Source: Flavobacterium hibernum (GTDB lineage Bacteria > Bacteroidota > Bacteroidia > Flavobacteriales > Flavobacteriaceae). Taken from it: 64,000 nt of DNA. Below the pieces are notes generated by a model that did no database searches, was not told where the DNA came from, and saw nothing but the letters and a program-made list of their open reading frames with translations. A program made the translations under genes and the position numbers. Positions within the stretch are counted from its first letter, which is position 1, and each line of letters starts with the position of its first letter. Of the stretch, positions 35,258-43,793 are shown piece by piece. Location of the stretch: positions 1 through 64,000 of the forward strand of contig NZ_JPRK01000011.1 in assembly GCF_000832125.1 (NCBI RefSeq), read 5' to 3'.

Positions 35258-36175
35258 ATGAGAACAAAATTATTTTTCTTCGTCATTATGTTTGTAACAG
35301 TTGCTGGTTATGCACAACAAGATGCACAATATACGCAATACATGTATAACACTATAAACATAAATCCTGCTTACGCTGGTTCGCGAGGAGCTCTAAGTAT
35401 TTTTGGATTGTATCGTACCCAATGGGTTGGGTTAGACGGTGCTCCGGTAACAAGTAGCTTTTCTGTAAACTCACCAATTAACAACAGTAATTTGGGTGTA
35501 GGGGTATCTTTAGTCAATGATAAAATTGGACCTACCAATGAAAATAATCTTTCGGTAGACCTTTCTTACACTGTTCAGACTTCAGCAGATTTTAAACTTT
35601 CTTTTGGTATCAAAGGAACAGCTAATCTATTCAATCTGGACATTAATAAATTAAACCCAGAGTTTCAAGGCGATCCTCAATTTCAAGACATAAACAATAA
35701 ATTTTCACCCAATATTGGAGCGGGAGTATATTGGCATTCTGACAAAGCTTATATTGGCTTATCAGTTCCAAACTTCATCGAAACCAATCGATATGACGAT
35801 AATGATGTAGCCATTTACAAAGACAAAATCAATTATTACCTGATGGGAGGTTATGTATTTGATCTCGATAAATTACAGTACATCAAGTTCAAACCAGCAG
35901 TCTTAGCCAAAATGGTCGAAGGAGCACCGCTACAAGTAGATGTTTCAGCCAACTTTATGTTTATGGATAAATTCATGCTTGGTGTCGCTTATAGATGGAG
36001 TGCTTCTGTTAGTGCAATGGCTGGATTTCAAATTACAGACGGTCTGTATATTGGATATGGTTATGATCGTGAAACCACAAAGCTAAACAACTATAACTCT
36101 GGATCACATGAAATATTCCTGCGTTACGAGTTCTTCAAAAACAATGGTAAAATGACAACCCCACGTTTCTTCTAA
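35258..36175 (+). CDS. PorP/SprF family type IX secretion membrane protein
   Basis: A 305-aa outer-membrane protein of the PorP/SprF family. It has a signal peptide (KLFFFVIMFVTVAGYAQ) followed by the family start QQDAQYTQYMYNTININPAYAGSRG, then a ~14-strand barrel ending HEIFLRYEF. SprF of F. johnsoniae is needed for export of the adhesin SprB, and paralogues are regularly encoded beside type B T9SS adhesins. Here it follows the adhesin by 165 bases and precedes the PorE-like gene by 5 bases, so it is probably the dedicated partner of this adhesin. Confidence 0.9.
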   Translation: MRTKLFFFVIMFVTVAGYAQQDAQYTQYMYNTININPAYAGSRGALSIFGLYRTQWVGLDGAPVTSSFSVNSPINNSNLGVGVSLVNDKIGPTNENNLSVDLSYTVQTSADFKLSFGIKGTANLFNLDINKLNPEFQGDPQFQDINNKFSPNIGAGVYWHSDKAYIGLSVPNFIETNRYDDNDVAIYKDKINYYLMGGYVFDLDKLQYIKFKPAVLAKMVEGAPLQVDVSANFMFMDKFMLGVAYRWSASVSAMAGFQITDGLYIGYGYDRETTKLNNYNSGSHEIFLRYEFFKNNGKMTTPRFF

Positions 36176-36180
36176 AAATT

Positions 36181-38121
36181 ATGATTATGAAAAATTATAT
36201 ACTCTTCTGCTTAACATTTATTTGTTCTATTTCATTTGATAGTTATTCGCAACAATCAAAAGTAAATTCTGCAGATAAAAAGTACGATAACTATGCCTAT
36301 GTTGATGCGATTAAGACATACGAACGTGTAGCTGAAAAAGGATACAAATCTGAGGATTTATTTAAAAAACTTGGAAACTCTTATTATTTTAATTCTAATT
36401 TTGATGGAGCGGCAAAATGGTATGGTGAACTATTTGCCATGAATACTAGCGTGGAACCCGAATATTACTACAGATATGCTCAGTCTCTAAAATCAACTGG
36501 ACAAACAGACAAAGCAAATAAAATTCTGGAGGAATTTAGCAGCAAATTTAAAAACGACAACAGAGGAAAACTTTTTAAAGCAGATGCAAATTATCTCGAC
36601 GAGATTAAAGCAAATTCCGGAAGATACAAAATTGAAGATGCAGGAATAAATTCAAAATATTCTGATTACAGCACATTTGTATACGACAATAAAATATACT
36701 TTGCCTCGGCAAGAGATACAGGCAATTTCTCTCAACGCAAACATAAATGGACAGGCGAATATTTTACCAATCTATATTTTGCAGATGTTGATCCTACGAC
36801 CGGAACAAGCAATAAAGTAAGCAAGTTTAAATCGACCATGAATACTAGATTTCATGAGTCCTCTCCTGCTTTTACCAAAGACGGAAAAACGGTTTATTTT
36901 ACAAGAAACAACTACGTAAACGGCAAAAAAGGAAAAGATGATAATAAAATTACTTTAATAAAAATATACAAAGCGACCCTTGAAAATAACAACTGGAATA
37001 TAACCGAACTTCCGTTCAACAGTGATAATTATAGTACCGGACATCCAGCACTTAGTCCTGACGAAAAAACATTATATTTTGCATCAGACATGCCGGGAAC
37101 ATTTGGACAATCAGATATTTATAAAGTAAGTATCACTGGTAATGGTTATGGGTCTCCCGAAAATTTAGGAAAAAAAATTAATACAGAAGGAAAAGAAACA
37201 TTCCCATACGTAACTAGCGAAAATGAAATTTATTTTGCCTCAGACGGACGTCCGGGATTGGGAGGATTAGATGTTTTTGTAGGTAAAATTGAAGCCAACG
37301 GAACGATAAGTGATATTCAGAATGTTGGAGCCGATATTAACTCTCCAAAAGATGATTTTGCTTATATTATAGATCCTGTGACCAGAAGAGGTTATTTTAG
37401 TTCAAATAAAGATGGCGGACAGGGTTCTGACGATATTTATAAATTTCTGGAAACCAGAAGGCTAAAATGTCTTCAGGAATTAAACGGGATTATTACTGAT
37501 TCTGAAACTAATGCAATTTTACCAGGAACAAAAGTTACTTTGTATGACGACCAGGCAGTTGTAAAAACCAATACTATTTCAGACTCAAAAGGATCATACT
37601 CTTTTGCTGTTGAATGTGGAAAAACATATAACGTAAGAGCAGAAAAAGAAGATTACACAACCAAAGAAGTTAATGTAACAATTGGAAGAATAACCGGAAA
37701 AACAGATCTCCCAATCGCTCTTGATAAATCGATCTGTAAAGTAACTGTGGGCGATGATTTAGGTAAATGCTTTGGTATTAAAATGATTTATTTTGATTTA
37801 GATAAATCAAACATTAGAACTGAGGCAGCTTTGGATCTGGAAAAAATACTTGACGTATTAAACAATAATCCAAACATGAAATTAGATATTCGCTCGCATA
37901 CAGATAGCCGTGCAACATTTAAATACAATGAGGCATTGTCTAACAGAAGAGCCAAATCGACTATACAATGGTTAGTTAAAAATGGTATCTCCCCAAGTCG
38001 ATTAACTGGAAAAGGTTATGGAGAAACTCAACTTGTAAATGGCTGTTCTGATGGAGTAGATTGTACCGAAGAGCAACATCAAATGAACAGACGTAGCGAA
38101 TTTATTATTACTGCATTGTAG
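36181..38121 (+). CDS. PorE-like OmpA-family protein (TPR, propeller, CRD, OmpA)
   Basis: A 646-aa envelope protein with the PorE architecture: signal peptide (~1-24), TPR region (~28-130: YDNYAYVDAIKTYERVAEKGY), PD40-type propeller (~150-420: SPAFTKDGKTVYFTRNNY, HPALSPDEKTLYFASD), carboxypeptidase-D regulatory-like domain (~433-510) and C-terminal OmpA domain (~525-646: IYFDLDKSNIRTEA, SHTDSRATFKYNEALSNRRA) that binds peptidoglycan. PorE anchors the T9SS to the cell wall. This paralogue likely anchors the PorP-adhesin unit. A second ATG lies two codons in. A strong terminator follows. Confidence 0.88.
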   Translation: MIMKNYILFCLTFICSISFDSYSQQSKVNSADKKYDNYAYVDAIKTYERVAEKGYKSEDLFKKLGNSYYFNSNFDGAAKWYGELFAMNTSVEPEYYYRYAQSLKSTGQTDKANKILEEFSSKFKNDNRGKLFKADANYLDEIKANSGRYKIEDAGINSKYSDYSTFVYDNKIYFASARDTGNFSQRKHKWTGEYFTNLYFADVDPTTGTSNKVSKFKSTMNTRFHESSPAFTKDGKTVYFTRNNYVNGKKGKDDNKITLIKIYKATLENNNWNITELPFNSDNYSTGHPALSPDEKTLYFASDMPGTFGQSDIYKVSITGNGYGSPENLGKKINTEGKETFPYVTSENEIYFASDGRPGLGGLDVFVGKIEANGTISDIQNVGADINSPKDDFAYIIDPVTRRGYFSSNKDGGQGSDDIYKFLETRRLKCLQELNGIITDSETNAILPGTKVTLYDDQAVVKTNTISDSKGSYSFAVECGKTYNVRAEKEDYTTKEVNVTIGRITGKTDLPIALDKSICKVTVGDDLGKCFGIKMIYFDLDKSNIRTEAALDLEKILDVLNNNPNMKLDIRSHTDSRATFKYNEALSNRRAKSTIQWLVKNGISPSRLTGKGYGETQLVNGCSDGVDCTEEQHQMNRRSEFIITAL

Positions 38122-38146
38122 TTAATTAAGATTATCATACTTTTTT

Positions 38147-38178
38147 AAAGCTGTCTAAAATTTTGGACAGCTTTTTTT
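38147..38178 (+). terminator. Terminator of the adhesin-PorP-PorE cluster
   Basis: Stem AAAGCTGTC/GACAGCTTT with a ten-base AT loop and a following T-run, 25 bases past the stop codon. Confidence 0.9.
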
Positions 38179-38254
38179 ATACCAAAAAGTCGTTGCAAAT
38201 CATAGAATTACAACGACTAATAAAAACCAACCAGTCCAATATTTTTCCTAATTT

Positions 38255-38767
38255 CTAAATCTTTATAAAGATATTAGTATAGTATTTCTTTCCTGTTTTA
38301 GCATCAGTAGTAACTGATAAACCAAAATGAGTATAATTTCCTTCGATATTCTCCTTGTGCCCCGGACTATCTAGCCAAGCTCTTACAGCAGCCTGAGAAG
38401 TAATATAATTATAAGCAACATTTTCTCCTACTCTAGTTGCGCCCAAAACTTTTATCAAATCATCAGAACGCAAAGTAAAATCGTTATGATTGACAACATT
38501 GTTATCAATCATGTATTTGTTATGCTCTTCGCATTTAAAAGAAATGTGATTTATTCTCTCTAAAGCATTTAGACCAACACTTACTCGATAATCGTTGATT
38601 AATTTCATTGTTTCCAACTCGGTAGTATTGTAAGAGTAGTTTTCTACCAAAGCTTTTGTTGTAGTACTATCATTAGCTCCATCAGCAGTATCAGCTGAAC
38701 ATGAGTTCATTGTAATAACTATTGCAGTTATTACAACGAACTTCATGACATGCATCATCTTTTTCAT
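38255..38767 (-). CDS. CAP-domain (SCP/PR1-like) lipoprotein
   Basis: A 170-aa lipoprotein with a lipobox near residue 23 (VITMNSC) and a CAP domain at ~50-170: ETMKLINDYRVSVGLNAL, the histidine segment ISFKCEEHNKYM, NHNDF, and GENVAYNYITSQAAVRAWLDSPGHKENI, which is the bacterial CAP signature. Bacterial CAP proteins are extracytoplasmic and mostly of unknown activity. An ATG is chosen over a TTG two codons upstream. It is a single gene, convergent with the adhesin cluster. Confidence 0.85.
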   Translation of the reverse strand: MKKMMHVMKFVVITAIVITMNSCSADTADGANDSTTTKALVENYSYNTTELETMKLINDYRVSVGLNALERINHISFKCEEHNKYMIDNNVVNHNDFTLRSDDLIKVLGATRVGENVAYNYITSQAAVRAWLDSPGHKENIEGNYTHFGLSVTTDAKTGKKYYTNIFIKI

Positions 38768-38937
38768 AATCAATAGTAGTTTAATTCTTAAAGTAAATGT
38801 TGGGGCAAATTCTTTAAACCTTTATAGAGACAAATTGCTTTATTTTCTTATTCAAACTTATTCAATTTATCGCCAAACTACAAAATTAATCGATGAAATA
38901 CATAATATTTTTTTTAACAAATATAATTTTCTTACAA

Positions 38938-39582
38938 TTAAGAAGATAATCGCTCTATTTTCCATGAAAAATCAGATTGACTTTGATAACGTATTCTATC
39001 ATGCAATCTATTAGGTCGCCCTTGCCAAAATTCTACTTCTAGCGGAGTTACTAAAAATCCACCCCAATTTTCGGGTCTTGGAATTGGTTTTCCTTCAAAT
39101 TCTTTTTCTAATTTCTTTAAATTTTCTTCCAAGAAAGTTCTTGACGGAATTACTTCACTTTGCTTCGAAACAATTGCTCCAAGTTTACTGCCGTCAGGGC
39201 GAGAATCAAAATAACCATCAGAAATATTTTCAGAAGTTTTCTCGGCAATTCCCTTAATAATTACCTGGCGTTCCATTTCCTGCCAAAAAAAAGATAAACA
39301 AACGTGCGGATTTGCCGCAATTGCTTTTCCTTTCTCTGAGTCGTAATTGGTATAAAAAATAAAACCTTCCTCAGAAAATTTCTTCAATAAAACGACACGT
39401 GATTTCGGGAAACCATCTAATCCAATTGTCGAAACTGTCATAGCATTTACTTCTCCGCTCGCACCAAATTCTTCGACTTCATGAAACCATCTGTTAAAAA
39501 GATTAATTGGATCTTCTGGAATATTATCTTCTAACAATTCACTTTTCTCGTATGATTTTCTATAATTGCTTAAATCGTTCAT
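38938..39582 (-). CDS. pdxH: Pyridoxamine 5'-phosphate oxidase
   Basis: An FMN enzyme that oxidises pyridoxamine- or pyridoxine-5'-phosphate to pyridoxal 5'-phosphate, the last step of vitamin B6 synthesis and salvage. The 214-aa length is standard. Visible family parts: AMTVSTIGLDGFPKSRVVLLK, GFIFYTNYDSEKGKAI, VCLSFFWQEMERQVIIKG, SRPDGSKLGAIVSKQSEVI and the C-terminal EFWQGRPNRLHDRIRY. It lies upstream of no B6 gene; rnz precedes it on the same strand with an 81-base gap. Confidence 0.95.
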   Translation of the reverse strand: MNDLSNYRKSYEKSELLEDNIPEDPINLFNRWFHEVEEFGASGEVNAMTVSTIGLDGFPKSRVVLLKKFSEEGFIFYTNYDSEKGKAIAANPHVCLSFFWQEMERQVIIKGIAEKTSENISDGYFDSRPDGSKLGAIVSKQSEVIPSRTFLEENLKKLEKEFEGKPIPRPENWGGFLVTPLEVEFWQGRPNRLHDRIRYQSQSDFSWKIERLSS

Positions 39583-39663
39583 TTTTTTTAGATTTTTAGA
39601 CTTCTTAGATTAATTTTAATATGAAATTGACCTTAATAAGAGAACTCATAATTCATAACTTTT

Positions 39664-40569
39664 TTAAAACTCAAAAGAAACTCCATCGTCACCAAGAAGA
39701 ACATTTGGAAAAATTTCTTGTGCTTCTTTCTTAAAAGCTTCAATGCCATCGTATCGGGTCGAATAATGCCCTAAAACTAATTGTTTAGCATTTGCTTTAA
39801 ATGCAATAGTTGCAGCTTCTTTTGCTGTAGAGTGCAACGTTTTCTGAGCCAAAGCAGCTTCAGATTCTAAGAATGTTGACTCATGATACAAAACGTCTAC
39901 ATTCTTTATAATAGGAATAATAGATTCGTTAAAAACTGTATCTGAGCAAAAAGCATAACTCATTGAAGGAATTGGGTCGAAAGATAATTTCTGGTTCTCA
40001 ATTACAGTTCCATCATCAAGCGTAACATTGCCTCCATTCTTTATTTTTTGATAATATGCTGTATGAATATCGTATTGCTGAACCGCATCTACGTTTAGTT
40101 TTCTCTCACCTGGTTTTTCCTGAAATAAAAACCCATTTGTATAAACACGATGTTTTAAAGGAATTGTTTTTACAATTACTTTATGGTCTTCAAAAATAAC
40201 TTCACTTTCTTTCGATTCTAGTTCATGAAAAAACAATTCATATGTTGTCCATGAATTTGATAATCGCAGTTGCAAAGTAATGATTTCCTTTACTCCTTTT
40301 GGTCCATAAATATGAAGATCTGTTGTACGTCCTAAAAGTGCAAAAGTGGAGATAGTACCAATTAATCCAAAAAAGTGATCTCCGTGTAAATGTGAAATAA
40401 AAATGTGATTAATTTTAGAGAATTTAATCTTGTTTTTTCGCAATTGAACCTGAGTTCCTTCGCCACAATCTATTAAAAATAATCTATTTTTAATTTCTAA
40501 AACCTGCGAAGTGGGGTTCGTAATCGTTCTGGGAGTTGCGGCATAACAGCCAAGTATGGTTAACTTCAT
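39664..40569 (-). CDS. rnz: Ribonuclease Z
   Basis: A metallo-beta-lactamase-fold endonuclease that cuts the 3' trailer from tRNA precursors. It has the zinc motif FISHLHGDHFFGL (HxHxDH), NPTSQVLEIKNRLFLIDCGEGTQ, and the later histidine regions YHESTFLE, HSTAKEAATIAF and LGHYSTRYDG. Its 301 aa is the normal short-form length. A small STAS-like gene lies just upstream on the same strand, a common arrangement in Flavobacteria. Confidence 0.95.
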   Translation of the reverse strand: MKLTILGCYAATPRTITNPTSQVLEIKNRLFLIDCGEGTQVQLRKNKIKFSKINHIFISHLHGDHFFGLIGTISTFALLGRTTDLHIYGPKGVKEIITLQLRLSNSWTTYELFFHELESKESEVIFEDHKVIVKTIPLKHRVYTNGFLFQEKPGERKLNVDAVQQYDIHTAYYQKIKNGGNVTLDDGTVIENQKLSFDPIPSMSYAFCSDTVFNESIIPIIKNVDVLYHESTFLESEAALAQKTLHSTAKEAATIAFKANAKQLVLGHYSTRYDGIEAFKKEAQEIFPNVLLGDDGVSFEF

Positions 40570-40571
40570 TT

Positions 40572-40650
40572 CAGATTGTTGATTTTAGATTTTAGATTGT
40601 TTTTTAGACTTCAACATTCAAAATCTAAAATCTGAACTCTAAAATCTACA
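40572..40650. repeat. Inverted repeat of AATCTAAAATCT words
   Basis: TTGATTTTAGATTTTAGATTG on one side faces AAAATCTAAAATCTGAACTC on the other, with a third copy AAAATCTAC at the end. It lies between the STAS-like gene and rnz and would fold in their transcript. Confidence 0.6.
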
Positions 40651-40651
40651 A

Positions 40652-40984
40652 TTAAAATCCCAGGTCTCTTTCGATTTCTTCCATTTCGATAATATCATGA
40701 GCTTCTAAAAGAGACGGAACCACGATTAATTTATCTGAAACAGCATTAAAATCAAAATCTGAGACTACAATTACAAAAGATTTTTTTGCTTTTCTATGTT
40801 GCTTTGAAAGTGGTAAAAAGAGTTTTAAATCCTTATCTGTTAAACCTGCATCAGGAGACAAATCAATTATAATATTTTGTTTTTCAAAGGTTTTAAATTG
40901 TTGCGTTACTTTTTCCAAAAAAGAATTTAAATCTCCTTGGGTATTTTTAATCGTAACGGTATGTCCTTTTTGATCTACTTTCAT
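40652..40984 (-). CDS. STAS-like protein upstream of rnz
   Basis: A 110-aa cytoplasmic protein with an alternating strand-helix pattern: MKVDQKGHTVTIKNTQGD, a helix, NIIIDLSPDAGLTDKDLKLF, KSFVIVVSDFDFNAV. This is like STAS or anti-sigma-antagonist folds, but no clear phospho-serine site is seen. Databases sometimes call it ribonuclease Z because of its neighbour. It has no metallo-beta-lactamase motif, so that name is wrong. It is probably co-transcribed with rnz. The function is unknown. Confidence 0.7.
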   Translation of the reverse strand: MKVDQKGHTVTIKNTQGDLNSFLEKVTQQFKTFEKQNIIIDLSPDAGLTDKDLKLFLPLSKQHRKAKKSFVIVVSDFDFNAVSDKLIVVPSLLEAHDIIEMEEIERDLGF

Positions 40985-41048
40985 TTTATAATTTATGCGC
41001 TCTTTTGCGAGAGCTAAGTTACGATATTTTTGGTTTTTATTTCAAGTG

Positions 41049-41140
41049 AAATGAGATTTTACCGCAAAGGTCGCTAAGATTCTTAACCAATATTACGTTT
41101 AGAAAACACAAAGCCCGCAAAGCTTTATGATAAAAATTAA
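41049..41140. repeat. Dispersed repeat, family R3, copy 2
   Basis: TTTTACCGCAAAGGTCGCTAAG then ACAAAGCCCGCAAAGCTTTATG uses the same GCAAAG words and the same CAAAGCTTTAT piece as copy 1 at 5.1 kb. A fragment with R1-like CAGACTGAGCGCCA follows at ~41160. Confidence 0.55.
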
Positions 41141-41234
41141 TTTCAGGTTTCAGGTTTGTCAGACTGAGCGCCACCAGAATTCGTTCATCAATACTGAAAA
41201 CTGCCACTGAGACTGAAAACTGAGATTAAAAAAA

Positions 41235-42161
41235 CTACTGAATTTTGGACGCCAACAAATAAATCACCGCCATTCTAATCGCTACTCCGTTTTCTACCTG
41301 ATTTAAAATAACAGAATGATCTGAGTCAGCCACTTCAGAAGTAATTTCTACACCTCTATTGATTGGTCCCGGGTGCATGATTACGATTTCTTTTCCTAGA
41401 GAATCTAAAAGCGGTTTATCTACTCCATATTGTTGAGCATATTCACGCGTTGATGGAAAAAAGTTCACATCCATACGTTCGTTTTGTACACGGAGCATAT
41501 TAGCCACGTCACACCATTCTAATGCTTTACGCAAATTTGGTTCAACCGTAACTCCTAGCGATTCAATATATCTTGGAATCAATGTTTTTGGTCCGCAAAC
41601 TTTTACTTCGGCACCTTGCATTTGCAAAGCATATATATTAGACAAGGCAACTCTCGAATGCAGAATATCACCAACAATAACTACTTTTTTTCCGGCTACA
41701 TCGCCCAGTTTTTCTCTAATAGAATAACTATCTAACAAAGCCTGAGTTGGATGTTCGTGCGCTCCGTCGCCGGCATTTACAATACTAGCTTTGACATTTT
41801 TGGATAAAAAATAAGCCGCTCCGGGATTGGAGTGGCGCATTACAACCATGTCAACTTTCATCGAAAGGATATTGTTTACAGTATCAATAAGTGTTTCTCC
41901 TTTTTTAACCGAAGACTGAGCTGCCGAAAAACTAATAACATCAGCAGATAAACGTTTTTGTGCTAACTCGAACGAAAGTTTTGTTCTGGTACTGTTTTCA
42001 AAGAAAATGTTAGCAATAGTAATATCTCGTAATGAAGGAACTTTTTTAATAGGTCTATTAATGACTTCTTTAAAATGATCTGCCGTTTCAAAAATTAGGT
42101 TAATATCATTCTCGTTGATGTATTTTATTCCTAATAAATGATTTACGCTTAATTCTTTCAT
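41235..42161 (-). CDS. pyrB: Aspartate carbamoyltransferase catalytic subunit
   Basis: Joins carbamoyl phosphate and aspartate in pyrimidine synthesis. Carbamoyl-phosphate motif FFENSTRTKLSFELAQKRL is near residue 51. Other active-site parts are VVMRHSNPGAAYF, NAGDGAHEHPTQALLD and IMHPGPINRGVEI. The 308-aa length is normal. No pyrI regulatory subunit gene is adjacent. It is the last gene of the pyrR-DUF6891-pyrB group. Confidence 0.96.
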   Translation of the reverse strand: MKELSVNHLLGIKYINENDINLIFETADHFKEVINRPIKKVPSLRDITIANIFFENSTRTKLSFELAQKRLSADVISFSAAQSSVKKGETLIDTVNNILSMKVDMVVMRHSNPGAAYFLSKNVKASIVNAGDGAHEHPTQALLDSYSIREKLGDVAGKKVVIVGDILHSRVALSNIYALQMQGAEVKVCGPKTLIPRYIESLGVTVEPNLRKALEWCDVANMLRVQNERMDVNFFPSTREYAQQYGVDKPLLDSLGKEIVIMHPGPINRGVEITSEVADSDHSVILNQVENGVAIRMAVIYLLASKIQ

Positions 42162-42245
42162 TTTTATTTCTTTAATATTTATTTGTCAAATTCATGAATT
42201 TCTGAAATACTCAGTCTTTCAATACTTCTAAAAAAGAGAAGTGGC

Positions 42246-42887
42246 TTATTGAAGCATTCTGTCTACAACCTCACTGTAATCCTGCAGATCTCTTGCATCT
42301 TCATCAAAAATCTTCTGCCATCTGAAACCAGGAATTTCAATTTTTGTTTTTGCAGAACCATTCCAGATTATTCTAAAATCATTATTTATTAAAACTTCGG
42401 CAACTCGCTTACCTACTTCAATTGTCGTTGCATCATCAGAATTGTCTACTTTTTGAAAAGCGATAAACAAATTCGAATCTTCAACAGCAATAGCTCTTGC
42501 CAAATCCTGTCCGTGATAAAAACAATAACCATCAGACTCTACTTCGTTTTCCTGCAATTCTCTTTCTACCTCAACAACTTCATATTCTCCATCTGTTGTG
42601 GTATAACCTGCATTATGAAGTGCTAATATATTCTCGTCGCACAATTCATCAAACGCTTTTATAAGCCTTTCAGTATCTGTTGGACTTTTCCATTGTTTAC
42701 TTTCTGCCAGTAACTTTTGGTATTCTTCTTTTATTTTATCAAAAGCCCACTCTTCTGAGATTTCATCTGCAAAATCGTTATCTTCAATTTCTTCTAAAAT
42801 GTTCTCCTGGATCTCATCAAGAGAAAGAAATCCCATTCTGATCTGATTAAAAATTGATTCATAAATAAACGTTTCATTCTCTGTCAT
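42246..42887 (-). CDS. DUF6891-type protein
   Basis: A 213-aa acidic cytoplasmic protein with N-terminal helices (FIYESIFNQIRMGFLSLDEI) and a mixed alpha/beta C-terminal half (GYCFYHGQDLARAIAVEDSNLFIAFQ, RVAEVLINNDFRIIWNGSAKTKIEIPGFRWQK). It looks like the DUF6891 family of unknown function. It lies between pyrR and pyrB in the same direction, but nothing in it suggests a role in pyrimidine metabolism. Confidence 0.65.
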   Translation of the reverse strand: MTENETFIYESIFNQIRMGFLSLDEIQENILEEIEDNDFADEISEEWAFDKIKEEYQKLLAESKQWKSPTDTERLIKAFDELCDENILALHNAGYTTTDGEYEVVEVERELQENEVESDGYCFYHGQDLARAIAVEDSNLFIAFQKVDNSDDATTIEVGKRVAEVLINNDFRIIWNGSAKTKIEIPGFRWQKIFDEDARDLQDYSEVVDRMLQ

Positions 42888-42894
42888 AACTTTA

Positions 42895-42985
42895 TTGTTT
42901 AAACGTTTATTTGTTTAACCGTTTATTTATTTGATTGTTTAATCGTTTACTTTTTGCGATTAAACAATTAACCTATTTAACCATT
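42895..42985. repeat. GTTTAA(N)CGTTTA word repeat with hairpin
   Basis: Four spaced copies of a GTTTAAnCGTTTA-like word (GTTTAAACGTTTA, GTTTAACCGTTTA, GTTTAATCGTTTA, and a degraded one). The arm GATTGTTTAATCG faces CGATTAAACAATT, so a stable hairpin can form in the pyrR-DUF6891 transcript. Confidence 0.6.
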
Positions 42986-42988
42986 AAA

Positions 42989-43528
42989 CTAATTAGTTAT
43001 CAGATAAACAGCGTCTTCACCTTCATTCTCTTTCCAGCTTACCTTTACTTTTTCGCCATTAATGGCATCTACCTGACGGCCACGATAATCGGGCTGAATT
43101 GGCAGGTTTCTGCTAAAACGTCTGTCGATTAACACTAACAATTCGATTTCTGAAGGTCGCCCAAAAGATTGAATTGCGGTTAACGCAGAACGTATGCTTC
43201 GTCCGGTAAACAAAACGTCATCGATAAAAATGACTTTTTTGTTTTCGACTATAAAATTTATTTGTGTTTTATTGGCTTCCAGCGGTTTATCAGTACGACG
43301 AAAATCATCTCTAAAAAAAGTGATGTCCAAATATCCTAAAGAAATTTCAGGAACCTTGTATTCGATTTCTAATATTTGTTTTAAACGTTCAGCTAAAAAA
43401 ACTCCTCTTGGCTGAATCCCGACTAAAATAGTATCCGAGAAATCAAGATGTTTTTCGATTAACTGACAAGCCAAACGATGGAGTATGATAGTAACTTCTT
43501 TTGAATTAAGTAATACTTTTTGGCTCAT
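42989..43528 (-). CDS. pyrR: PyrR bifunctional pyrimidine regulator / uracil phosphoribosyltransferase
   Basis: A 179-aa phosphoribosyltransferase-fold protein. The PRPP-binding loop VIFIDDVLFTGRSIRSALTA is diagnostic. DTILVGIQPRGVFLAERL and DKPLEANKTQ are also family segments. In Bacillus PyrR binds pyr mRNA to cause attenuation and has weak uracil phosphoribosyltransferase activity. The ATG (MSQKVLL) is used, not a TTG 27 bases upstream. pyrB lies downstream, which supports the pyrimidine link; I see no clear PyrR attenuator hairpin before pyrB. Confidence 0.92.
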   Translation of the reverse strand: MSQKVLLNSKEVTIILHRLACQLIEKHLDFSDTILVGIQPRGVFLAERLKQILEIEYKVPEISLGYLDITFFRDDFRRTDKPLEANKTQINFIVENKKVIFIDDVLFTGRSIRSALTAIQSFGRPSEIELLVLIDRRFSRNLPIQPDYRGRQVDAINGEKVKVSWKENEGEDAVYLITN

Positions 43529-43552
43529 AATTAAGTGTAATGTTTGGTTGCG

Positions 43553-43560
43553 CAAATATA
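43553..43560 (-). promoter_or_regulatory. Putative -7 element of the pyrR operon
   Basis: The minus strand reads TATATTTG (TAnnTTTG match), 25 bases before the ATG. No TTG -33 is present at the right distance. Confidence 0.4.
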
Positions 43561-43793
43561 CGAAATCAGATTTTATTTGTTGCGGTGTTGGATAAGGAAA
43601 TATTTATTTTTGAAATTATACTAAATTATAAAATACATCAGCTTTTCAAAGAATTATGATCTTCTAATTTTAAACCATAAAAACTTACTTTTTTATCTAA
43701 TTTTCAGGTAATAAAATATATTTTAGCAAAGTTAAAAAATATACTTTCAAGAATATTTGATAACGTAAATTTATACCCAAACAAAATTTAGTA

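Noticed and set aside
40652-40984. Naming the 110-aa protein ribonuclease Z
   Set aside because: It has no HxHxDH motif; the real ribonuclease Z is the next gene.
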